DNA of 64,000 nucleotides from Pseudomonas mendocina. Its GTDB lineage: Bacteria > Pseudomonadota > Gammaproteobacteria > Pseudomonadales > Pseudomonadaceae. A program made the translations under genes and the position numbers. Numbering within the stretch: position 1 is the stretch's first letter; each line of letters begins with the position of its first letter. This document shows positions 55,454 to 64,000 of this stretch, piece after piece. The notes under the pieces are model-generated. The model ran no database searches, had not been told where the DNA came from, and was given only the letters and a program-made list of their open reading frames with translations. The DNA lies in the NCBI RefSeq assembly GCF_003008615.1, contig NZ_CP027657.1, positions 4,650,001 to 4,714,000 on the forward strand. The letters run 5' to 3'.

Positions 55454-56317
55454 ATGTCTGACGCAGTACCTGTAGCGGCCGCCGAAATGGCGGCCGCTGG
55501 CTTTTCCAGAATCGCCCTGGGCCTCGAATACAAGGGCGCACGCTATCGTGGTTTCCAGCGCCAGAGCGCGAATGTTCCGTCGATCCAGGGGTACCTGGAA
55601 GCGGCCTTGTCCAAGGTCGCCGGGGGTGCGCCAGTGAGCATTCTCTGCGCAGGGCGCACCGATGCCTCCGTACATTCCAGTGGTCAGGTGGTGCACTTCG
55701 ATACCACTGTCGAGCGCTCGTTGCATGCCTGGATCATGGGCGCCAACATGAACCTGCCCAATGACATCAGTGTGACCTGGGCGAAGGTGATGCCGGCGCA
55801 TTTTCATGCGCGCTTCTCCGCCATGGCGCGGCGTTACCGCTACGTGATCTACAACGACCCGATTCGCCCGGCGCACATGGCTGAGGAAGTGACCTGGAAC
55901 CATCGTCCACTGGATGTAGCGCGCATGCGCGAAGCCGCCCAGGCGCTGGTCGGTACGCATGATTTCAGTGCTTTCCGGGCGACGCGTTGTCAGGCCAAAT
56001 CGCCGGTCAAGACCGTGCATCATCTGCAGTTGATCGAGCATGGCCGCTTCATCGTTCTGGACATTCGCGCCAATGCTTTTCTCCACCACATGGTGCGTAA
56101 CATCGCCGGCGTGTTGATGACCATCGGTGCGGGTGAGCGGCCGCCGGAGTGGGCGCGCGAGGTGCTCGAACGTGGTGACAGGCACAGCGGTGGGGTGACT
56201 GCGCATCCTTATGGTCTGTATCTGGTACAGGTCGACTACCCGGAAGAGTTCGAATTGCCGCCGCGCTATCTTGGGCCGCATTTTCTCTCCGGCCTTCCGG
56301 ACGTGCGGCAGCCATAA
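55454..56317 (+). CDS. truA: tRNA pseudouridine(38-40) synthase
   Basis: Pseudouridine synthase of 287 aa for the tRNA anticodon arm. The catalytic Asp lies in CAGRTDASVHSSGQVVHF near 68; FHARFSAMARRYRYVIYN and ANAFLHHMVRNIAGVL are the later motifs. ATG 55454 begins 7 bp after fimV, with a weak ribosome site; in-frame ATG 55487 (MAAAGFSRIAL) fits family N-termini about as well. The N-terminal Ala-rich codons 8-15 encode a perfect hairpin. Confidence 0.94.
   Translation: MSDAVPVAAAEMAAAGFSRIALGLEYKGARYRGFQRQSANVPSIQGYLEAALSKVAGGAPVSILCAGRTDASVHSSGQVVHFDTTVERSLHAWIMGANMNLPNDISVTWAKVMPAHFHARFSAMARRYRYVIYNDPIRPAHMAEEVTWNHRPLDVARMREAAQALVGTHDFSAFRATRCQAKSPVKTVHHLQLIEHGRFIVLDIRANAFLHHMVRNIAGVLMTIGAGERPPEWAREVLERGDRHSGGVTAHPYGLYLVQVDYPEEFELPPRYLGPHFLSGLPDVRQP
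55474..55505 (+). terminator. Terminator-like hairpin in the first codons of truA
   Basis: AGCGGCCGCC / GGCGGCCGCT, 10 bp perfect, loop GAAAT, followed by GGCTTTT. It resembles a terminator but lies inside truA; it could end some fimV transcripts or control truA. Confidence 0.45.
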
Positions 56318-56359
56318 CCCTTTGCTACCATCCGAACCCGCATGGCGAGAGGTGTGAAC

Positions 56360-57013
56360 GTGACGGTCGTACGCAGCAAGATTTGTGGGATCACCCGCAT
56401 TGAGGATGCCCTGGCTGCGGTGGAGGCGGGGGCCGACGCTATCGGTCTGGTGTTCTATGCGAAAAGCCCACGAGCAGTCAGCATCGAGCAGGCCGCCGCA
56501 ATCTTGCAGGCGTTGCCGCCGTTCGTGACTACTGTCGGGCTGTTCGTCGACATGCCGCGCGATGAGTTGCAGCAGTTGTTGCAACGTCTGCCGCTGGATC
56601 TGTTGCAGTTCCACGGCGATGAGTCGCCGGCCGATTGTGAGGGCCATGGCCGCCCCTACATCAAGGCGCTGCGGGTTCGCCCCGGTGAGGACGTATCGGC
56701 AGCCATGGCGCCCTACAGCGGTGCGCGAGGCATTTTGCTGGATACCTTCGTCGAGGGTGTTCCGGGTGGCACAGGCGCTTCATTCGACTGGTCGCTGGTG
56801 CCGGAAAATGCTGGCAAGCCGATCATCCTGGCCGGCGGCCTCGATGCAGGCAATGTCGCCGTGGCGATTAGCCAGGTGCGCCCCTATGCCGTTGATGTCA
56901 GCGGTGGGGTGGAGGTCAGTAAAGGCATAAAGGATGCAGGCAAGATTCGCGCGTTCATTCAGGCCGTGCATGATCTGCGATGTGACGGCGACTCGAGCGG
57001 GGCCGTCAATTAG
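56360..57013 (+). CDS. trpF: Phosphoribosylanthranilate isomerase
   Basis: TIM-barrel isomerase of tryptophan synthesis, 217 aa. [30 protein letters not shown] has the catalytic Cys, VGLFVDM near 62, [20 protein letters not shown] the acid Asp, and [15 protein letters not shown] and [15 protein letters not shown] the phosphate site. I chose GTG 56360 (site GAGAGG 7 nt before); ATG 56342 adds six residues. Separate from other trp genes, as is usual in Pseudomonas. Confidence 0.94.
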   Translation: MTVVRSKICGITRIEDALAAVEAGADAIGLVFYAKSPRAVSIEQAAAILQALPPFVTTVGLFVDMPRDELQQLLQRLPLDLLQFHGDESPADCEGHGRPYIKALRVRPGEDVSAAMAPYSGARGILLDTFVEGVPGGTGASFDWSLVPENAGKPIILAGGLDAGNVAVAISQVRPYAVDVSGGVEVSKGIKDAGKIRAFIQAVHDLRCDGDSSGAVN

Positions 57014-57135
57014 CCTGTCACACCGCCAGCAGGTAGTCCTGAACTGACCTGCCGATACGGCGGACAAGAATTGCTGGAGGTGGGCGTCCATCGTGAGTCG
57101 CTCACCCGAACCAACGGTTATGGAGAAATGACAGC

Positions 57136-58020
57136 ATGAGCAACTGGTTGGTAGACAAACTCATTCCCTCGATCATGCGTTCCGAGGTGAAGAAAAGCTC
57201 GGTACCCGAAGGCCTGTGGCACAAGTGCCCGTCCTGTGAGGCCGTGCTTTATCGTCCCGAGCTGGAAAAGACGCTCGATGTCTGCCCCAAGTGCAACCAT
57301 CACATGCGTATCGGCGCCCGTGCCCGTATCGATCTGTTCCTTGATGTCGATGGCCGCGAGGAGCTGGGCGCTGACCTGGAGCCAGTCGACCGTCTGAAAT
57401 TCCGCGACAGCAAGAAGTACAAGGATCGCCTGAGCGCTGCGCAGAAGCAGACCGGCGAGAAGGACGCGTTGATCGCCATGAGCGGCACCCTCGAAGGCAT
57501 GCCGATCGCTGTTTGCGCGTTCGAGTTCTCCTTCATGGGCGGCTCCATGGGCGCCATTGTCGGCGAGCGTTTCGTGCAGGCGGCCAATGTCGCACTGGAA
57601 AAACGTTGCCCGCTGGTGTGCTTCTCCGCCTCCGGCGGTGCGCGCATGCAGGAAGCGCTGATCTCTCTGATGCAGATGGCCAAGACTTCCGCCGCACTGG
57701 CGCGCCTGCGTGAAGAGGGCCTGCCATTCATTTCCGTGCTGACCGACCCGGTCTACGGCGGCGTTTCCGCCAGCCTGGCGATGCTCGGTGATGTGATCGT
57801 GGCCGAGCCGAAGGCGTTGATCGGTTTCGCCGGCCCGCGCGTGATCGAGCAGACCGTGCGCGAGAAACTGCCGGAAGGCTTCCAGCGCAGCGAGTTCCTG
57901 CTGGAACACGGCGCCATCGACATGATCATCCCGCGTAACGAGCTGCGCCCGCGTCTGGCGCGCCTGCTGGCGCAACTGATGAATCGTCCGTCTCCGGTTT
58001 CCCTGCCGGCCACTGCATGA
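57136..58020 (+). CDS. accD: Acetyl-CoA carboxylase carboxyltransferase subunit beta
   Basis: Zinc-bearing subunit of acetyl-CoA carboxylase, 294 aa. N-terminal zinc ribbon CPSCEAVLY and CPKC (about residues 30-33 and 52-55), then the crotonase-type core with [37 protein letters not shown] and [18 protein letters not shown], and [26 protein letters not shown] at the end. The ATG follows ATGGAGAAATGACAGC. folC overlaps its stop. Confidence 0.97.
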   Translation: MSNWLVDKLIPSIMRSEVKKSSVPEGLWHKCPSCEAVLYRPELEKTLDVCPKCNHHMRIGARARIDLFLDVDGREELGADLEPVDRLKFRDSKKYKDRLSAAQKQTGEKDALIAMSGTLEGMPIAVCAFEFSFMGGSMGAIVGERFVQAANVALEKRCPLVCFSASGGARMQEALISLMQMAKTSAALARLREEGLPFISVLTDPVYGGVSASLAMLGDVIVAEPKALIGFAGPRVIEQTVREKLPEGFQRSEFLLEHGAIDMIIPRNELRPRLARLLAQLMNRPSPVSLPATA

Positions 58021-59294
58021 CCGAGCGCAGTCTGGGCGAGTGGCTCGCCTACCTCGAACAGCTGCATCCCTCGGCCATCGACATGGGCCTGGAGCGCTCG
58101 CGCGAAGTCGCGAAGCGCCTCGGCCTGGGCAAGCCCGCGCCGTTGGCGGTCACCGTGACCGGTACCAACGGCAAGGGCTCGACCTGCGCCTTTCTCGCCA
58201 GCCTCCTGCATGAGCAGGGCCAGCGTGTCGGGCTCTACAGCTCCCCGCATCTGCTGCGCTACAACGAGCGTGTCGTGCTCGATGGTCGCGAGGCGAGCGA
58301 CGCTGAGCTGTGCCAGGCCTTCGCGGCGGTCGAGGCGGCGCGAGGCGAGATTTCCCTGACCTACTTCGAGATGGGTACCTTGGCAGCCTTCTGGTTGTTC
58401 GAGCGTGCCGGTCTTGATGCTGTGGTGCTCGAAGTCGGGTTGGGCGGACGCCTGGATGCGGTGAATCTGATCGATGCCGATCTCGCGCTGATTACCAGCA
58501 TCGGCCTGGATCATGCCGACTGGCTGGGCAATACCCGGGAGTCGGTAGCCTTCGAGAAGGCCGGCATCATGCGGGCGGGTAAACCAGCCTTGTGTGGAGA
58601 TCTCGATCCGCCGTCGCCCTTGCTCGAGCAGGTCGTGGCGCTGGATTCGCCGTTGTTCCTGCGCGGGCGGGATTACGATATGGCCCTCTCGGAGACGGAG
58701 TGGAGCTGGTTCGGCCTGAATGCCGCCGGCCAGGTGCTGAGGCTTCAGGGCCTGCCGCTGCTGGATTTGCCGATGGAAAATGCGGCACTGGCACTGCAGG
58801 CTTATGCCTTGCTGAATCTGCCCTGGGATGAGCAGGCCATCGCCCGTGGGTTGTTGGCGACGCGCGTAGCGGGCCGTCTGGATCGGCGTGTGCTGACATG
58901 GCAGGGCAAATCCCTGACCTTGCTGCTGGATGTCGGTCATAACCCTCACGCCGCGAACTACCTTGCCCAGCGCCTGGAGGCCCGGCCACCTGCTGGGCAA
59001 CGCTTGGCGGTGTTCGGTCTGCTTGCGGACAAGGATTTACCGGGTGTCGTAGCGCCGCTGCTGGCCCAGGTGTCTCAGTGGGGTGTTACCCCGCTGAATA
59101 CGCCGCGTTCACGCCCGGCTGCAGAACTCGCTGTTCACCTGCAGGGTTTTGCCACTCGCGTCGTGCAGTATCCGAGTGTACATGCCGCGCTGGTAGGGCA
59201 GTGTGACAAGGCTGCGAGCGGGGACGAAATCCTGGTGTTCGGTTCGTTCTTCTGTGTGGCCGAAGCGCTGGATTGGTTGGCCGGACAGGGCTGA
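58017..59294 (+). CDS. folC: Dihydrofolate/folylpolyglutamate synthase
   Basis: ATP ligase of 425 aa that adds glutamate to folates. Walker loop [14 protein letters not shown] near 46-59, omega-loop [30 protein letters not shown] and LDHADWLG (Mg/ATP sites), and [16 protein letters not shown] at the C-terminal half. ATG overlaps the accD stop (ATGA). The accD-folC pair is conserved. Confidence 0.96.
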   Translation: MTERSLGEWLAYLEQLHPSAIDMGLERSREVAKRLGLGKPAPLAVTVTGTNGKGSTCAFLASLLHEQGQRVGLYSSPHLLRYNERVVLDGREASDAELCQAFAAVEAARGEISLTYFEMGTLAAFWLFERAGLDAVVLEVGLGGRLDAVNLIDADLALITSIGLDHADWLGNTRESVAFEKAGIMRAGKPALCGDLDPPSPLLEQVVALDSPLFLRGRDYDMALSETEWSWFGLNAAGQVLRLQGLPLLDLPMENAALALQAYALLNLPWDEQAIARGLLATRVAGRLDRRVLTWQGKSLTLLLDVGHNPHAANYLAQRLEARPPAGQRLAVFGLLADKDLPGVVAPLLAQVSQWGVTPLNTPRSRPAAELAVHLQGFATRVVQYPSVHAALVGQCDKAASGDEILVFGSFFCVAEALDWLAGQG

Positions 59295-59374
59295 GTTTGG
59301 CTGTCGGGTCTGGCGCCATACGGCATTGCGATGGCAGTATCGCAGCCTCGGGCTTTGATACTGTGGAGTAGGGG

Positions 59375-59992
59375 ATGGCATTGTTGGACAAGGGGCTCAA
59401 GCAGCGCATGGTCGGTGCTCTGGTGCTGGTGGCGCTGGCGGTGATTTTCCTGCCCATGCTGCTGTCGCGCGAAGACGAGATGCGTCGCGTAGTGGTGGAT
59501 GCGCCGGCGATGCCGCAAGCGCCGGCTACTGCCGAGATCATCGTGCAGCCTGCAGAGGTCGTTGAGCCTGAGGAATTACCGCAGGAGCCGGTTCCCGTCG
59601 AAGAGGTGAATCCGCAGATTGTCGAAGTGCCGGAGCAGCCCAAGCCGACTTCGCCGCCTGTTGCCGAGCCGAGCAAGCCCGAGCCAGCCAAGACCGAACA
59701 GGTGGCTACGAGCGCACCAGCCAAGCCTGATAATCGCCTGGATGCCAACAACCTGCCAATCAGTTGGTCCGTGCAGTTGGCCAGCCTGTCCAGTCGCGTC
59801 GGAGCAGAAAACCTGCAGAAAACCCTGCGCAGCCAGGGCTACAACGCCTACATCCGTACGTTCGACGGCATGAACCGAGTGTTTGTTGGGCCACTGATCG
59901 AGCGGGCCGAGGCCGAGCGTCTGCGTGACCAGCTCAATCGCCAGCACAAGCTCAGCGGTTTCGTGGTGCGCTTCCAGCCTGAGGCGGGCTGA
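59375..59992 (+). CDS. dedD: SPOR-domain protein DedD-like
   Basis: Division-site peptidoglycan-binding protein of 205 aa. One N-terminal helix (MVGALVLVALAVIFLPMLL, about 12-30), a Pro/Glu-rich periplasmic linker (about 45-115), then a SPOR domain (SWSVQLASLSSRVGAENLQKTLRSQGYNAYIRTF... VFVGPLIERAEAERLRDQL, about 128-200). Stands before cvpA-purF as in many gammaproteobacteria. Confidence 0.93.
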   Translation: MALLDKGLKQRMVGALVLVALAVIFLPMLLSREDEMRRVVVDAPAMPQAPATAEIIVQPAEVVEPEELPQEPVPVEEVNPQIVEVPEQPKPTSPPVAEPSKPEPAKTEQVATSAPAKPDNRLDANNLPISWSVQLASLSSRVGAENLQKTLRSQGYNAYIRTFDGMNRVFVGPLIERAEAERLRDQLNRQHKLSGFVVRFQPEAG

Positions 59993-60011
59993 ACCCGTCG
60001 TTGGCATGCAA

Positions 60012-60037
60012 AGCCCGGTTACCCGATTCGCCGGGCT
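60012..60037 (+). terminator. Weak hairpin between dedD and cvpA
   Basis: AGCCCGG / CCGGGCT with a 12-nt loop; no T-run. TAAAAT at 60041-60046 just downstream, with TTACCC 16 bp before, could be a promoter for cvpA-purF. Confidence 0.35.
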
Positions 60038-60077
60038 CTGCTAAAATGCTCCGCCTTTTCCGCTGGTAGGCCGCACC

Positions 60078-60599
60078 GTGGTATTCACCTGGGTCGATTG
60101 GGCGATCATCGCCATCATCGCCATTTCTAGTTTGATCAGCCTTAAGCGCGGTTTCGTCAAGGAAGCCCTGTCGCTGCTGACCTGGATCATTGCAGGTGTG
60201 GTCGCCTGGATGTTCGGCGGTGCTCTGGCTCAGCACCTCGTCGAATTTATCGAAACGCCTTCTGCGCGGGTGATCGCGGCCTGTGCCATTCTCTTCATCG
60301 CCACCTTGCTGGTGGGCGCTCTGGTCAATTTCCTCATCGGTGAGCTGATTCGCGTGACTGGCCTGTCCGGTACCGACCGTTTTCTCGGCATGGTATTCGG
60401 CGCCGCACGTGGTGGTTTGTTGGTGGTGCTGCTGGTGGGGCTGATCAGCCTGGCGCCGGTGGAGCAGGATACGTGGTGGCAGCAGTCGCAACTGGTGCCG
60501 CATTTTCTGATGGTTGCCGACTGGTCGAAGAACCTCATTCTGGGGTGGTCCGATCAGTGGTTTACCGGTAGGTCGGCTCACCCAGCTGATCTGCTTTAA
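60078..60599 (+). CDS. cvpA: CvpA-family membrane protein
   Basis: Inner-membrane protein of 173 aa with four predicted helices (about 5-25, 30-50, 65-85, 103-123). The start VVFTWVDWAIIAIIAISSLISLKRGFVKEALSLLTWIIAG is the CvpA signature. In E. coli it is linked to colicin V release and stress tolerance; its molecular role is unclear. GTG start; GGTAGG upstream. It comes 75 bp before purF, its constant partner. Confidence 0.92.
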   Translation: MVFTWVDWAIIAIIAISSLISLKRGFVKEALSLLTWIIAGVVAWMFGGALAQHLVEFIETPSARVIAACAILFIATLLVGALVNFLIGELIRVTGLSGTDRFLGMVFGAARGGLLVVLLVGLISLAPVEQDTWWQQSQLVPHFLMVADWSKNLILGWSDQWFTGRSAHPADLL

Positions 60600-60674
60600 A
60601 AGAGTGACCGGTGCGGAGTAACCGCTGCATCGGTCGCTGAATTAGCCTGAACTATCTAGCAGGGGTCGTGGCAC

Positions 60675-62183
60675 ATGTGTGGCATCGTCGGTATCGTCGG
60701 TAAATCGAACGTCAATCAGGCGCTGTATGACGGGCTGACCGTCCTCCAGCACCGCGGCCAGGATGCTGCCGGTATTGTCACCAGCCATGATGGCCGCCTG
60801 TTCCTGCGCAAGGACAATGGCCTGGTGCGTGACGTGTTTCAGCAGCGTCACATGCAGCGTCTGGTCGGTCACATGGGCATTGGCCACGTGCGCTACCCGA
60901 CTGCTGGCAGCTCCAGCTCGGCCGAAGCGCAGCCGTTCTATGTCAACTCACCGTACGGCATCACCCTGGCGCACAACGGCAACCTGACCAACGTCGAGCA
61001 GTTGGCCAAGGAAATCTACGAGTCCGACCTGCGCCACGTGAACACCAATTCCGACTCGGAAGTGCTGCTCAACGTGTTCGCTCATGAGCTGGCCCAGCGC
61101 GGCAAACTGCAGCCCACCGAGGAGGACGTGTTCGCCGCCGTCACGCATGTGCATGAGCGCTGCCTGGGTGGTTACGCCGTGGTGGCGATGATCACCGGCT
61201 ATGGCATCGTCGGTTTCCGCGACCCCAACGGCATCCGTCCGATCGTATTCGGTCAGCGCCACACCGACGAGGGCGTCGAGTACATGATCGCCTCCGAGAG
61301 CGTGTCGCTGGACGTGCTCGGCTTCACCCTGATCCGCGATCTGGCGCCGGGCGAAGCGGTGTACATCACTGAAGACGGCAAGCTGTTCACCCGTCAGTGT
61401 GCGACGAATCCGAAATACGCTCCGTGCATCTTCGAACACGTCTATCTGGCGCGTCCGGACTCGATCATGGACGGCATCTCGGTCTACAAGGCACGCCTGC
61501 GCATGGGCGAGAAACTGGCCGACAAGATTCTGCGCGAGCGTCCGCAGCACGACATCGACGTGGTCATCCCGATCCCTGATACCAGCCGCACCGCGGCGCT
61601 GGAACTGGCCAACCACCTGGGTGTGAAGTTCCGCGAAGGCTTCGTCAAGAACCGCTACATCGGCCGTACCTTCATCATGCCCGGCCAGGCGGCGCGCAAG
61701 AAATCCGTGCGACAGAAGCTCAATGCCATCGAACTGGAGTTCCGTGGCAAGAACGTGATGCTGGTGGATGACTCCATCGTTCGCGGTACCACCTGCAAAC
61801 AGATCATCCAGATGGCGCGCGAAGCCGGCGCGAAGAACGTCTACTTCTGCTCGGCGGCGCCAGCAGTGCGCTACCCGAACGTCTACGGTATCGACATGCC
61901 CAGCGCTCATGAGCTGATCGCTCACGGCCGTACCACTGAAGAGGTCTGTGAACTGATTGGCGCCGACTGGCTGGTCTACCAGGATCTGCCGGATCTGATC
62001 GAGGCGGTCAGTGGCAGCAAGAAGATCAAGATCGACAACTTCGACTGTGCGGTGTTCGATGGCAAGTACGTGACCGGTGATGTCGACGAGGCCTACCTGA
62101 ACCGTATCGAGCAAGCGCGCAACGATGCGAGCAAGGTCAAGTCGCAAGCGGTCAGCGCGATCATCGACCTGTACAACAATTGA
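60675..62183 (+). CDS. purF: Amidophosphoribosyltransferase
   Basis: First enzyme of purine synthesis, 502 aa. The N-terminal nucleophile Cys2 is in [10 protein letters not shown] (no propeptide), glutaminase elements RGQDAAGI and HNGNLTN follow, and the PRPP site is [18 protein letters not shown] near 365. [21 protein letters not shown] is the flexible-loop region. Ribosome site AGCAGGGG before ATG. After the stop comes a long inverted repeat. Confidence 0.98.
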   Translation: MCGIVGIVGKSNVNQALYDGLTVLQHRGQDAAGIVTSHDGRLFLRKDNGLVRDVFQQRHMQRLVGHMGIGHVRYPTAGSSSSAEAQPFYVNSPYGITLAHNGNLTNVEQLAKEIYESDLRHVNTNSDSEVLLNVFAHELAQRGKLQPTEEDVFAAVTHVHERCLGGYAVVAMITGYGIVGFRDPNGIRPIVFGQRHTDEGVEYMIASESVSLDVLGFTLIRDLAPGEAVYITEDGKLFTRQCATNPKYAPCIFEHVYLARPDSIMDGISVYKARLRMGEKLADKILRERPQHDIDVVIPIPDTSRTAALELANHLGVKFREGFVKNRYIGRTFIMPGQAARKKSVRQKLNAIELEFRGKNVMLVDDSIVRGTTCKQIIQMAREAGAKNVYFCSAAPAVRYPNVYGIDMPSAHELIAHGRTTEEVCELIGADWLVYQDLPDLIEAVSGSKKIKIDNFDCAVFDGKYVTGDVDEAYLNRIEQARNDASKVKSQAVSAIIDLYNN

Positions 62184-62244
62184 CGCAGGCGGGCAGGGGT
62201 GACCCTGTCCGTTTCGAGGGCGCGCATGGCGCCCCCTAAAGTCC

Positions 62245-62305
62245 GTAGCCCGGATGCAATCCGGGGGAATATCACATTGAATTTCCCGGATTGCATCCGG
62301 GCTAC
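62245..62305. repeat. Long perfect inverted repeat between purF and metZ
   Basis: Two 21-bp arms with the core GCCCGGATGCAATCCGGG are exact reverse complements around 19 bp. This is the known GTAGCCCGGATG-type palindrome of pseudomonads. A TTTT follows, so it may also end purF. Confidence 0.8.
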
Positions 62306-62323
62306 TTTTCGTGAGGTAGCGAT

Positions 62324-63535
62324 ATGACCCAGGAATGGGATGCCGGTCGGCTCGACAGCGACCTGGATGGCGTAGGTTTCGATACCCTGGCGGTGCGTGC
62401 TGGCCAACACCGTTCGCCCGAGGGCGAGCATGGCGAGGCGCTGTTCCTGACCTCCAGCTATGTGTTCCGTACCGCAGCCGATGCGGCCGCTCGTTTTGCT
62501 GGTGAAGTGCCGGGCAACGTCTATTCGCGTTACACCAACCCCACCGTGCGCACCTTCGAGGAGCGTATCGCCGCCCTGGAAGGGGCCGAGCAGGCGGTGG
62601 CCACTGCTTCCGGCATGTCGGCCATTCTCGCCATCGTCATGAGCCTGTGCAGCGCCGGTGATCATGTGCTGGTGTCGCGTAGCGTGTTCGGTTCGACCAT
62701 CAGCCTGTTCGAGAAGTACCTCAAGCGTTTCGGTATCTCTGTCGATTACGTGCCGCTGGCTGATCTCGATGCCTGGCAGGCGGCCTTCAAGGCAAACACC
62801 AAGCTGTTGTTCGTCGAGTCTCCGTCGAACCCCTTGGCCGAGTTGGTGGATATCGCGGCACTGGCCGAAATCGCTCATGCGCGTGGTGCGCTGCTGGCGG
62901 TGGACAACTGCTTCTGCACCCCAGCCCTGCAACAGCCGCTCAAGCTTGGTGCTGATATCGTCATGCATTCGGCGACCAAGTACATCGATGGTCAGGGTCG
63001 TGGGTTGGGTGGTGTGGTCGCTGGCCGCAAGGCGCAGATGGAGCTTGTAGTCGGCTTCTTGCGTACTGCTGGCCCGACGCTCAGCCCATTCAACGCCTGG
63101 CTGTTCATCAAGGGGCTGGAAACCCTGCGTATTCGCATGCGTGCGCAAAGCGACAGTGCCCTGCAGCTGGCGCTGTGGCTGGAGCAGCAGCCTCAGGTCG
63201 AACGCGTGTACTACGCTGGCCTGCCCAGCCACCCTCAGCACGAGTTGGCGAAGAAGCAGCAGAGCGCCTTCGGCGCGGTGGTCAGTTTCGAGGTCAAGGG
63301 CGGGCGTGATGCTGCCTGGAAGGTAATCGATGGCACTCGCGTCATTTCGATCACCACCAACCTGGGTGACACCAAGACCACCATCGCTCATCCGGCCACC
63401 ACTTCGCACGGCCGTTTGACGCCCCAGGAGCGTGCCAACGCTGGCATCAGCGACAGCCTGATCCGCGTTGCCGTAGGCCTGGAAGAGCTCGAAGACCTCA
63501 AGGCGGATCTGGCGCGCGGCTTGGCCTCGCTCTGA
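62324..63535 (+). CDS. metZ: O-succinylhomoserine sulfhydrylase
   Basis: PLP enzyme of 403 aa that makes homocysteine from O-succinylhomoserine and sulphide. [29 protein letters not shown] at the start, [35 protein letters not shown] in the first half, the Schiff-base Lys in [16 protein letters not shown] near 208, and [21 protein letters not shown] near the end. ATG 62324 follows GAGG. Typical direct-sulphurylation path of Pseudomonas. Confidence 0.95.
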   Translation: MTQEWDAGRLDSDLDGVGFDTLAVRAGQHRSPEGEHGEALFLTSSYVFRTAADAAARFAGEVPGNVYSRYTNPTVRTFEERIAALEGAEQAVATASGMSAILAIVMSLCSAGDHVLVSRSVFGSTISLFEKYLKRFGISVDYVPLADLDAWQAAFKANTKLLFVESPSNPLAELVDIAALAEIAHARGALLAVDNCFCTPALQQPLKLGADIVMHSATKYIDGQGRGLGGVVAGRKAQMELVVGFLRTAGPTLSPFNAWLFIKGLETLRIRMRAQSDSALQLALWLEQQPQVERVYYAGLPSHPQHELAKKQQSAFGAVVSFEVKGGRDAAWKVIDGTRVISITTNLGDTKTTIAHPATTSHGRLTPQERANAGISDSLIRVAVGLEELEDLKADLARGLASL

Positions 63536-63537
63536 GC

Positions 63538-64000
63538 ATGCTGGAGTGGGGGACGAATGGCACGCCCAACAACGGGCGTGTCGCGTTGGTCACCGGTGCC
63601 GCGCGCGGCATCGGTCTGGGCATCAGTGCCTGGTTGATCACCGAGGGTTGGCAGGTGGTGCTGGCGGACGTCGACCGTGAGCGGGGCTCCAAGGTAGCGC
63701 GTGCGCTGGGTGACAACGCCTGGTTCGTCGCCATGGACGTAGCCAAGGAGGATCAGGTCAGTGTCGGCGTTGCCGAGATACTCGGTCAGTTCGGCCGCCT
63801 CGATGCATTGGTGTGCAACGCGGCCATTTCCGATCCTTATACACCGCCGCTGGAATCGCTCGATCTGCGGCGCTGGAATCGCATGCTGGCGGTGAACCTG
63901 ACCGGGCCCATGCTGCTGGCCAAGCATTGCGCGCCTTATCTGCGCGGCCATCGTGGCGCCATCGTCAACATTGCCTCGACCCGGGCCAACCAGTCTGAAG
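63538..64000 (+). CDS. SDR-family oxidoreductase (3' end outside window)
   Basis: First 154 codons of a short-chain dehydrogenase that runs past the window. The cofactor motif [19 protein letters not shown] lies at residues 15-33, the D in [11 protein letters not shown] suggests [13 protein letters not shown] is the NNAG-type element, and [12 protein letters not shown] reaches the catalytic Ser at the edge. ATG 63538 is 2 bp after the metZ stop, so one operon is likely. Substrate unknown. Confidence 0.88.
   Translation, partial: MLEWGTNGTPNNGRVALVTGAARGIGLGISAWLITEGWQVVLADVDRERGSKVARALGDNAWFVAMDVAKEDQVSVGVAEILGQFGRLDALVCNAAISDPYTPPLESLDLRRWNRMLAVNLTGPMLLAKHCAPYLRGHRGAIVNIASTRANQSE

Overview
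The window is a stretch of chromosome from a Pseudomonas-type gammaproteobacterium. The evidence is gene content, high-GC housekeeping genes, REP-like palindromes containing GCGGCTGAAGCCGC, and a gene order that I recognise from P. aeruginosa: rpsA-ihfB-[O-antigen locus]-wbpM-comEA-like-tyrB-uvrB-emrB/emrA-lysR-gltX-tRNAs-tetR-hydrolase-eda-thioesterase-dus-hsp20-lysR-leuCD-leuB-asd-usg-fimV-truA-trpF-accD-folC-dedD-cvpA-purF-metZ-SDR. The species cannot be fixed by reading; an environmental Pseudomonas of the mendocina/oleovorans type is a guess.

Region 1 (1-3.5 kb): the 3' two thirds of rpsA, ihfB, then a metallo-beta-lactamase/beta-CASP protein where P. aeruginosa has the chain-length regulator wzz.

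Region 2 (3.6-24.5 kb): a surface-polysaccharide (O-antigen type) cluster, all on the + strand, mostly with overlapping genes. Precursor genes predict GDP-mannose (manC), UDP-glucuronate (ugd), UDP-xylose (uxs), GDP-fucose (gmd, fcl) and a UDP-4-keto-6-deoxy-HexNAc (wbpM with a WbpV-type SDR). There is one Wzx flippase, about six glycosyltransferases, three methyltransferases (one FkbM), one hexapeptide acyltransferase and a PglC/WbaP-type initiating phosphosugar transferase. No Wzy polymerase, Wzz or ABC exporter is visible. Composition falls sharply inside ugd, stays AT-rich to about 12 kb and recovers by stages, so the locus looks like a mosaic inserted between conserved ends. A 38-codon ORF fits between two genes with 4-nt overlaps on both sides.

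Region 3 (24.6-35.8 kb): a ComEA-like protein, tRNA-Asn with a decayed 3' copy, tyrB, uvrB, a LysR-flanked EmrAB-type pump, gltX, and three tandem tRNA-Ala(GGC)/tRNA-Glu(UUC) pairs behind one strong promoter with a GC-rich discriminator.

Region 4 (35.7-46.7 kb): a TetR gene with a 32-bp palindromic operator over its promoter, an alpha/beta hydrolase, two c-di-GMP proteins (7TM-DISM-GGDEF; multi-PAS-GGDEF-EAL), eda, a thioesterase, dusC, and an ibpA-type small heat-shock gene with a sigma32-like promoter and a ROSE-type RNA thermometer.

Region 5 (45.8-64 kb): LysR/leuC divergent pair, leuCD, leuB, asd and its Cys-less paralogue usg, fimV, truA, trpF, accD, folC, dedD, cvpA, purF, metZ and the start of an SDR gene. 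This is conserved core metabolism. The least expected signals are the small coupled ORF, the mosaic junction in ugd, the terminator-like hairpin inside the first codons of truA, the ROSE element, and several interspersed repeats.
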